Below are positions 58,050 through 64,000 of a stretch of 64,000 bases of DNA, one piece after another. The notes beneath the pieces were generated by a model. The model had not been told where the DNA came from. It made no database searches and saw only the letters and a list, made by a program, of their open reading frames with translations. The translations under genes were made by a program, and so were the position numbers. Within the stretch, counting starts at the first letter, position 1. Each line of letters begins with the position of its first letter. Source of the stretch: Acinetobacter amyesii (GTDB taxonomy: Bacteria; Pseudomonadota; Gammaproteobacteria; Pseudomonadales; Moraxellaceae); assembly GCF_002018365.1 (NCBI RefSeq), contig NZ_MVKX01000001.1, positions 1 to 64,000 on the forward strand, given 5' to 3'.

Positions 58050-60689
58050 TTAGCTTAATTGAGCAGCAGCAATTTTCTTAGTATCAACATCTTTAGAAGC
58101 GTCAGTATAGTCGCTCATTTTGTCGAAGCTTAAGTATTGGTAGATGTCAGCAGACATGCTATCAATTTGAGCTGCGTATTCTTGGTACTCAGCTGGAGTT
58201 GGTAATTTACCAAGTACAGCAGCAACAGAAGCAAGCTCAGCAGAAGCTAAGTAAACGTTCGCACCTTGACCTAGACGGTTCGGGAAGTTACGAGTAGAAG
58301 TCGATACACAAGTAGTGTTCGGAGCTACACGTGCTTGGTTACCCATACATAATGAACAACCTGGCATTTCTGTACGAGCGCCAGCTTTACCATAGATGTT
58401 ATAGAAACCTTCTTCCATCAATTGACGTTCGTCCATACGAGTTGGAGGAGCCAACCATAGACGAGTAGATAAAGAACCACCAGGAACTTTGTCTAGAAGT
58501 TTACCAGCTGCACGGAAGTGACCGATGTTAGTCATACATGAACCAACGAATACTTCGTCAATTTTCACGCCTTGAACGTCAGAAAGCAATTTAGCGTCAT
58601 CTGGATCATTCGGGCAGCAAAGAACTGGTTCAGTGATTGTAGAAAGGTCGATTTCGTACACTTTAGTGTATTCAGCGTCAGCATCAGCTTTAAGAAGTGA
58701 TGGGTTAGCCAACCATTTTTCCATGTTTTCTACACGGCGCGCCATAGTACGAGCATCGCCATAACCTTCAGAAATCATCCATTTCAACATAGTAATGTTT
58801 GATTTAAGGTATTCAGCAACTTTCTCTTCAGAAAGCGTGATAGAACAACCAGCAGCAGAACGTTCAGCAGATGCGTCAGAAAGTTCGAATGCTTGCTCAA
58901 CAGTAAGGTCAGTTTCCATTTCTGTAAGGTCGATCTCAAGGATACGGCCAGAGAAGATGTTTTTCTTACCTTTTTTCTCTACAGTTAAGTCGCCTTGTTG
59001 GATCGCAACGTAAGGAATCGCATGTACTAGGTCACGTAGAGTGATACCAGGTTGCATTTTACCTTTAAACTTAACAAGAACAGACTCAGGCATGTCTAGT
59101 GGCATAACGCCAGTTGCAGCAGCAAATGCTACAAGACCAGAACCCGCTGGGAAAGAAATACCGATTGGGAAACGAGTATGTGAGTCACCGCCAGTACCAA
59201 CTGTATCTGGAAGAAGCATACGGTTTAACCAAGAGTGAATAATACCGTCACCTGGACGTAGTGATACACCACCACGGTTCATGATGAAATCAGGAAGCGA
59301 GTGTTGCATTTGAACGTCAACTGGTTTTGGATACGCAGCTGTATGACAGAAAGATTGCATAACTAGGTCAGCAGAGAAGCCTAGGCAAGCAAGATCTTTA
59401 AGTTCGTCACGAGTCATTGGACCTGTTGTATCTTGAGAACCAACAGTAGTCATCTTAGGTTCACAGTAAGTACCTGGAAGTACACCTTGACCTTCAGGAA
59501 GACCACAAGCGCGACCAACCATTTTTTGAGCTTGAGTGAAGCCTTTACCAGTAGCTGCAGGTTGAACTGGAGTACGGAATAAAGTTGAAGGTGCAAGACC
59601 AAGAGCTTCACGCGCTTTAGTTGTTAAACCACGACCAACGATAAGGTTGATACGGCCACCAGCACGTACTTCGTCTAGAAGAACTGGAGTTTTAAGTTCA
59701 GATTCAGCGATTTGAGCGCCGTCTTTGAACGCAGTTACTTTAGCAGCAGCGTGGTCGATTTTAAGCGTGATTTCGTCACCCATGTTCATGTTTTGAACAT
59801 CGATTTCTACTGGCAATGCACCAGCATCTTCCATTGTGTTGAAGAAAATCGGAGCGATTTTAGAACCTAAGCAGTAACCACCGTCTTTTTTGTTCGGGAT
59901 GTGAGCAATTTCGTCACCGAAGAACCAAAGTACAGAGTTAGTTGCTGACTTACGAGAAGAACCAGTACCAACAACGTCACCTACGTAAGCAACTTGGTTG
60001 CCTTTCGCGATAAGGTCTTTGATTTGGTTAAGTGGACCAACTTCACCAGGAACTTCTGGGTTGATACCGTCACGTACGTTTTTAAGCATTGCGTTAGCGT
60101 GTAACGGAATGTCTGGACGGCTCCACGCGTCTTGTGCAGGTGACAAGTCGTCTGTGTTAGTTTCGCCAGTTACTTTGAAAACTGTAAGTTTGATTTCTTC
60201 AGGAACGTCTTTACGGCTAGTGAACCATTCAGCGTCAGCCCAAGATTGCATAACTGCTTGTGCATTCGCATTGCCCGCTTTTGCTTTATCAGCAACGTCG
60301 TGGAACGCATCAAATACAAGAAGAGTTTTCTTAAGTGCGTCAGCAGCTAATTCAGCAAGCTCTGCATCATCAAGAAGTGCAACTAAAGGAGCAACGTTAT
60401 AACCACCAAGCATAGTACCTAGTAGGTAAACCGCACGTTCTTTAGTTACTAGTGGAGAAGTCGCTTCGCCTTTTGCCAAAGCAGCTAAGAAAGCAGCTTT
60501 AACGTATGCAGCTTGGTCAACACCCGCTGGAACACGGTTTTCTAGTAAATCAACTAAAAATGCTTCTTCGCCAGCTGGTGGGTTTTTTAATAATTCAACT
60601 AATGCAGCTGTTTGAGCATCGTCAAGTGGCTTCGGTGGGACTCCGAGTGCGGCACGTTCTTCAACGTGTTGGCGGTAAGCTTCTAGCAC
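58050..60689 (-). CDS. acnB: Aconitate hydratase B
   Basis: AcnB interconverts citrate and isocitrate in the TCA cycle and, without its cluster, binds mRNA. The 879-residue protein has the AcnB order: HEAT-like N-terminal domain (MLEAYRQHVEERAALGVPPKPL), swivel domain, then catalytic domains with the cluster Cys in FCHTAAYPKPVD and PGCSLCMGNQARV. It starts with GTG at 60689, 8 bases after GAGGAA. It has its own terminator. Confidence 0.97.
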   Translation of the reverse strand: MLEAYRQHVEERAALGVPPKPLDDAQTAALVELLKNPPAGEEAFLVDLLENRVPAGVDQAAYVKAAFLAALAKGEATSPLVTKERAVYLLGTMLGGYNVAPLVALLDDAELAELAADALKKTLLVFDAFHDVADKAKAGNANAQAVMQSWADAEWFTSRKDVPEEIKLTVFKVTGETNTDDLSPAQDAWSRPDIPLHANAMLKNVRDGINPEVPGEVGPLNQIKDLIAKGNQVAYVGDVVGTGSSRKSATNSVLWFFGDEIAHIPNKKDGGYCLGSKIAPIFFNTMEDAGALPVEIDVQNMNMGDEITLKIDHAAAKVTAFKDGAQIAESELKTPVLLDEVRAGGRINLIVGRGLTTKAREALGLAPSTLFRTPVQPAATGKGFTQAQKMVGRACGLPEGQGVLPGTYCEPKMTTVGSQDTTGPMTRDELKDLACLGFSADLVMQSFCHTAAYPKPVDVQMQHSLPDFIMNRGGVSLRPGDGIIHSWLNRMLLPDTVGTGGDSHTRFPIGISFPAGSGLVAFAAATGVMPLDMPESVLVKFKGKMQPGITLRDLVHAIPYVAIQQGDLTVEKKGKKNIFSGRILEIDLTEMETDLTVEQAFELSDASAERSAAGCSITLSEEKVAEYLKSNITMLKWMISEGYGDARTMARRVENMEKWLANPSLLKADADAEYTKVYEIDLSTITEPVLCCPNDPDDAKLLSDVQGVKIDEVFVGSCMTNIGHFRAAGKLLDKVPGGSLSTRLWLAPPTRMDERQLMEEGFYNIYGKAGARTEMPGCSLCMGNQARVAPNTTCVSTSTRNFPNRLGQGANVYLASAELASVAAVLGKLPTPAEYQEYAAQIDSMSADIYQYLSFDKMSDYTDASKDVDTKKIAAAQLS

Positions 60690-60933
60690 GGTGTTATTCC
60701 TCTTTTTTAAAAAATTATTTACGCATTCCTGCTTTAAATAAAGCTACGCAAATAATATGGACTGCTAAATTTTACTAAAATTCCAGTTAAAAGTTAATGC
60801 ACTACAAGTGTTTCTTCGTGATGACCGTTATTTTATAAATAAATGATCCTCATATCGTTTATACATTAAGCAAAATCAATACTTAGAACACGCTTTTCTT
60901 GCGCATATTAACTTTTGACTAAAATTAACCATC

Positions 60934-60959
60934 AAAAAAAAGGCAACTAAATGTTGCCT
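60934..60959 (-). terminator. Rho-independent terminator
   Basis: AGGCAAC, loop TAAAT, GTTGCCT; on the minus strand it runs into T8, 28 bases after the stop of the small gene at 60987. Confidence 0.88.
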
Positions 60960-60986
60960 GTTTTTATCTGTATTGGATATTCCACC

Positions 60987-61256
60987 TTAGTGGACAGTGG
61001 TTGCAGTGATATATTGCTGAAGTTCTGCTCGATCGCCTGTAAATCTGAGGCACCATTCGTCCTGACATGTGGTTTGATGTTGATTACTTGCAAAGCTGAT
61101 ATCGACCAAATAACGCTGAGAAAATTCATCTACTTTTTGGCGTAATGTGACTTTATCTCCAATGCTGAGCACGTAGTTCCCACCACCGATAATTGCTACG
61201 CCTTGTTCATCTTCTAGGAGTAGATCTGAGTGATGCATATAACCTATAACGTCCAT
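60987..61256 (-). CDS. Small soluble protein, unknown
   Basis: An 89-residue protein, MDVIGYMHHSDLLLEDEQGVAIIGGGNYVLSIGD and so on, with two Cys (CQDEWCL). It looks beta-rich and cytoplasmic. The family is not recognised. The start at 61256 is chosen because AGGAG lies 6 bases before it; an upstream ATG (61301) has no ribosome site. About 300 bases to the next gene on the right hold nothing clear. Confidence 0.7.
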   Translation of the reverse strand: MDVIGYMHHSDLLLEDEQGVAIIGGGNYVLSIGDKVTLRQKVDEFSQRYLVDISFASNQHQTTCQDEWCLRFTGDRAELQQYITATTVH

Positions 61257-61540
61257 ATTCTGCTCCTCTACTGTTTTTTTATTCTCCATTTCATTATTCA
61301 TTAAAAAGATTTGCTTTTCTATATTTATGATTTAGCAAGTTGTCACAATTTGTATTTAGCTTTGCTTAGGCTATTTTTAAATCTTTAAGCATCTCATGCT
61401 CCAAATAACCCGAAGAGAAATATGCATCCGCGAAATAAGTATGAACTCAATCATATGGCTAAACGACGGATAGTTGCCCCGTTGTAACTACTCGCTGATG
61501 AATACAGCCTTTAGATTTCGCTTTACGCTTTTTCTCGCAT

Positions 61541-61566
61541 AAAAAAACCGTTCCTTAGAACGGTTT
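61541..61566 (-). terminator. Terminator overlapping the lipoprotein stop
   Basis: AAACCGTTC, loop CTTA, GAACGGTTT; the stop codon of the leftward gene is in the loop, and the stem runs into T7 on the minus strand. Confidence 0.88.
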
Positions 61567-61914
61567 GTAATCTGGCATTTCGGTATGCGGTGTTGCGATA
61601 CATTTTTCAGTAAACTCAGCACGAATTTTTTCACGTGCTTTTTCAACATCAGCATTAATCTCAGCTTGCGGCAAGGCATAAACTTCATCAATGATGTTCA
61701 GGATAAATCCTTTGGTGGTTTCATCCTCAATCTTGCTGGCATGCTCAACTGCTTTGTCTTTTTCAATTGCATTTTGACGATCTAACATAATCGTACGTGC
61801 AGCATTACCTACACTGCGGCAGTAACCCTGCCACTGCTCTTCAGGGGTTAATGGTTTTTTCTCAGCACAGCCGACCAAAGCCACCATAACGGATAAAGCA
61901 AATAACTTTTTCAT
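61555..61914 (-). CDS. Small lipoprotein, unknown
   Basis: A 119-residue lipoprotein: MKKLFALSVMVALVGCAEKK is a clear lipobox (Cys at 16). The mature part is charged and helical (EEQWQGYCRSVGNAARTIMLDRQNAIEKDKAVEHASKIED) with two more Cys. The family is not recognised. AAGGAG is 6 bases from the ATG. It lies downstream of another lipoprotein gene on the same strand, with a terminator between. Confidence 0.85.
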   Translation of the reverse strand: MKKLFALSVMVALVGCAEKKPLTPEEQWQGYCRSVGNAARTIMLDRQNAIEKDKAVEHASKIEDETTKGFILNIIDEVYALPQAEINADVEKAREKIRAEFTEKCIATPHTEMPDYKPF

Positions 61915-61988
61915 GAACTTCTCCTTACGAGGGGCAATATAAAAGATCGTAATGGATTTGTCATTTAAATTAGTCGCAGCCGAACAAA

Positions 61989-62014
61989 CAAAAAAAGCCC
62001 TTTCGGGCCTTTTT
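61989..62014 (-). terminator. Rho-independent terminator of the DUF333-I78 gene
   Basis: AAAAAGGCCC, loop GAAA, GGGCTTTTTT read on the minus strand, 12 bases after the stop codon. Confidence 0.9.
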
Positions 62015-62025
62015 ATGCGTTTGAA

Positions 62026-62460
62026 TTAACCGCAAGTTGCTTGAATAATCTTTTGATTGATTGGATTTACAGTGACGGTGACACGCTCTACACGATAATC
62101 CATTGTCACTGGCTGCCCAGGTTTGACTAGACGGACAATTTGAGCTTGGCTAATCGCCTTGATCTGATCTTCAGTCAATTTTGCTTGGCCAATCAGCGTC
62201 TTGGCTTTATCCGCGACACATTGAGTTTGGCTACTACGGAATAATGCCCACTCTTCAACCACTTGTCCGTTTGGCAAATGGCAATACCCTACCTGACCAT
62301 TTGCTTCATCACGAATTTCAAGTTTACCTTTTTGCTCTACACAATATTGGCTGGCTGGATTTGCCATACCAATTTTTTCTGGTGTCGTTTCAGTTTGCTG
62401 TGTTGTACTACAACCCGCCATAAATGCTGTCAGTGCAGCTAAAATCCATATATTTTTCAT
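62026..62460 (-). CDS. DUF333-I78 inhibitor fusion lipoprotein
   Basis: A 144-residue lipoprotein with lipobox LTAFMAGC (Cys near 17). Residues about 30-75 are a DUF333-type domain (NPASQYCVEQKGKLEIRDEANGQVGYCHLPNGQVVEEWALFR). Residues about 80-144 match the peptidase inhibitor I78 pattern (CVADKAKTLIGQAKLTEDQIKAI...VRLVKPGQPVTMDYRVERVTV...CG). I78 proteins inhibit serine proteases, so the fusion may guard the periplasm against proteases; this is inference. Confidence 0.85.
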   Translation of the reverse strand: MKNIWILAALTAFMAGCSTTQQTETTPEKIGMANPASQYCVEQKGKLEIRDEANGQVGYCHLPNGQVVEEWALFRSSQTQCVADKAKTLIGQAKLTEDQIKAISQAQIVRLVKPGQPVTMDYRVERVTVTVNPINQKIIQATCG

Positions 62461-62759
62461 CATGTGTATTTCTGAATATAAAAATTTAACTTATCAAGTT
62501 TATGGCAAATAAACGAGTTGTTTATTGCAATTTTTAGCAATCCTTCTGCTTTCTGTGATTGGGCAGCAATGTGCCCTTGGTTCAAAATACAGCACACCAT
62601 TTTCTTTGAGCCGATGATGATTTTTGAAATATTTAAAACGACTCAACTTGTCGCAGTTTTGATTTTAAAGGTTTTATAAATTTGAAAAATGACCTGCCCA
62701 ACGCGTATGCTAAAAAAAGTAATTTTCTTCAAACACGCCACGTTGCGTAGGAGCAAAAT

Positions 62760-63407
62760 ATGTCAAAAAAACTGCCGATTTATTTTTCGGACGAAGCTTG
62801 GTCGTCTTTGCAACAGCTCATGGGTGAAGATGGCAAACCCAGTCCCACCATCAATGCCCTGCTTGAACAGCAATCTCAAGAACCACCTAAAGATCCATTT
62901 TTGGATTCTTCGCTCAATGTTCAGCCTGTTCAAAAAAATACCCGTATTGAACTTCCCGTTGCCTTGGAACGTATTCCTGCTGGCCCAGCTTTCGCCAATA
63001 AAGATGTTTTTGAAAAAGCTTTAGACCTGAACGATTTTTTGGTGATTAACCCGCTCGCTACATTTATTGCACATGTCGATAGCGAGTCATTACTCAATGC
63101 TGGCTTTGAAATTAATGATACTTTTTTGGTAGATCGTAGCTTAGAAGCCAAACATGGCGATATCGTGGTTGCACTGATTGATAATCGTGAAATCACCTTA
63201 AAACGTTTGATGATCACCGCGAAAATGTCAAAAGAAGAAATTGCCGACATTTTTGGTGATCCCAATAAAGTCTTACCCAAAATTTGGCTGAAAGCAGAAA
63301 ATCCAGCCTATGCGCATATTATCCCTTCAGATAGCGAATCTATCGTTGTTCAGGGTGTTGTGACCTTTAATTTAAAGCAATTTTATAAGCGCTCATCACA
63401 CACCTAA
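62760..63407 (+). CDS. umuD: UmuD-family LexA/S24 protease (UmuDAb-like)
   Basis: A 215-residue S24 protease-type protein, longer than E. coli UmuD (139) and near the size of Acinetobacter UmuDAb. Cleavage site Ala-Gly is at 74-75 (RIPAGPAF); the catalytic dyad is expected at S110 (VDSESLLNAGF) and K148 (TLKRLM), followed by HGDIVVALID. The N-terminal ~60 residues may hold a regulatory or DNA-binding part, as in UmuDAb, which represses DNA-damage genes in this LexA-less genus. AGGAG lies 6 bases before the ATG. It is upstream of umuC. Confidence 0.92.
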   Translation: MSKKLPIYFSDEAWSSLQQLMGEDGKPSPTINALLEQQSQEPPKDPFLDSSLNVQPVQKNTRIELPVALERIPAGPAFANKDVFEKALDLNDFLVINPLATFIAHVDSESLLNAGFEINDTFLVDRSLEAKHGDIVVALIDNREITLKRLMITAKMSKEEIADIFGDPNKVLPKIWLKAENPAYAHIIPSDSESIVVQGVVTFNLKQFYKRSSHT

Positions 63408-63422
63408 ACACAAGAATTCGCC

Positions 63423-64000
63423 ATGAAAGCTGAAAATAAAATATTTGCGTTAGTTGACCTCAACAACTGCTACGTCAGTTGTGAGCGTGTCTTTAACCCA
63501 AAGCTGAATAATGTCCCTGTCGTCGTGCTGTCCAATAACGATGGCTGTGTTGTATCACGAAGTCAGGAAGCCAAAGACCTCGGGATTAAAATGGCTGTGC
63601 CGGTCTATCAAATTCAGGATTTAATCCAACAACATCATGTTCAGGTGTTGTCGAGTAACTATGCACTCTACACCGAAATGTCAAATCGATTTATGAATAT
63701 TTTAGGCATGTATGTCGGCCCCGAAGACCGTGAAGTTTACTCGATCGATGAGTGTTTTTTAGATCTTACCGCCTATCAAGAACTGTTCGACTTGAGCCTA
63801 TATGCCAAAGAAATACGAGATACGATCCTAAAATGGCTAGGTTTAACCTGCTGTGTCGGGATTGGTCGCTCTAAAACGGAAGCCAAAATGGCTAATCATC
63901 TTGCCAAAAAAAATGCGTATTTGAACGGTGTGTGTAATTTAATTGAGATGGACCCGTGTTCCTCAGAACAACTCCTTGCGCAGACACCAATCAATGAAGT
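63423..64000 (+). CDS. umuC: DNA polymerase V catalytic subunit UmuC (partial)
   Basis: UmuC is a Y-family lesion-bypass polymerase. The 192 codons visible start MKAENKIFALVDLNNCYVSCERVFNP (first Asp ligand) and contain VVVLSNNDGCVVSRSQEAK and YSIDECFLDL with the Asp-Glu catalytic pair. The C-terminal half, including any QLNLF-type clamp motif, is outside the window. It lies 15 bases after umuD, so the two form an operon. The Shine-Dalgarno is weak. Confidence 0.95.
   Translation, partial: MKAENKIFALVDLNNCYVSCERVFNPKLNNVPVVVLSNNDGCVVSRSQEAKDLGIKMAVPVYQIQDLIQQHHVQVLSSNYALYTEMSNRFMNILGMYVGPEDREVYSIDECFLDLTAYQELFDLSLYAKEIRDTILKWLGLTCCVGIGRSKTEAKMANHLAKKNAYLNGVCNLIEMDPCSSEQLLAQTPINE

Overview
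This 64 kb window reads as chromosome of a gammaproteobacterium in the genus Acinetobacter; I cannot name the species. The support is the 5' end of a 16S rRNA gene at the left edge, AT-rich DNA, a LexA-like long UmuD ahead of umuC, a CatM/BenM-type LysR regulator, a cydP-cydA-cydB-cydX-ybgE operon, and the order pyrG-kdsA-eno-ftsB-ispD. No tRNA gene, CRISPR array, insertion sequence or prophage was seen.

Layout. 1-568: the start of a leftward rrn operon with its leader and promoter. 569-10170: envelope and small proteins, two tandem Frm2-type nitroreductases, ftsY, a pair of M16 peptidases (one catalytic, one without the zinc motif), and a run of small Acinetobacter-type proteins, one ending in a beta-clamp-binding motif. 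10180-18660 (mostly minus strand): an orphan trpB, a CoxE-type VWA protein and a MoxR ATPase with a secreted protein between them, ycgL-rnd, recR-ybaB and metZ. 18794-26896 (plus strand): a PhaC-like hydrolase, a 3-hydroxyisobutyrate-dehydrogenase-like enzyme, a HIT protein, a porin and the cytochrome bd oxidase operon. 27876-34078 (minus strand): rodA, then pyrG-kdsA-eno-ftsB-ispD, which link CTP synthesis, Kdo (LPS) synthesis, glycolysis, cell division and isoprenoid synthesis.

34308-55683 is a metabolic and regulatory accessory stretch: a yafC-like LysR gene divergent from dkgB and an MFS exporter, a YheT-like hydrolase, fadH divergent from a PadR regulator with clear palindromic operators, two more LysR regulators, map, brnQ, Lrp and GlxA-type regulators, a thioesterase, a Sel1-repeat protein and gltS. 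A probable C4-type small antisense RNA with its own terminator lies at 51882-51957.

55887-57977 holds the best candidate for a less described system: a compact, very AT-rich islet placed directly after the acnB terminator. It encodes a probable modification-dependent Mrr-type restriction endonuclease with an EVE/PUA-like front domain, a two-helix membrane protein with a long coiled coil, and an overlapping small winged-helix-like protein. The right end has acnB, three small secreted or unknown proteins (one a DUF333-I78 inhibitor fusion lipoprotein) and the umuD-umuC mutagenesis operon, with umuC cut by the window edge.

All functional calls come from reading motifs in translated sequence. 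No database search was run.
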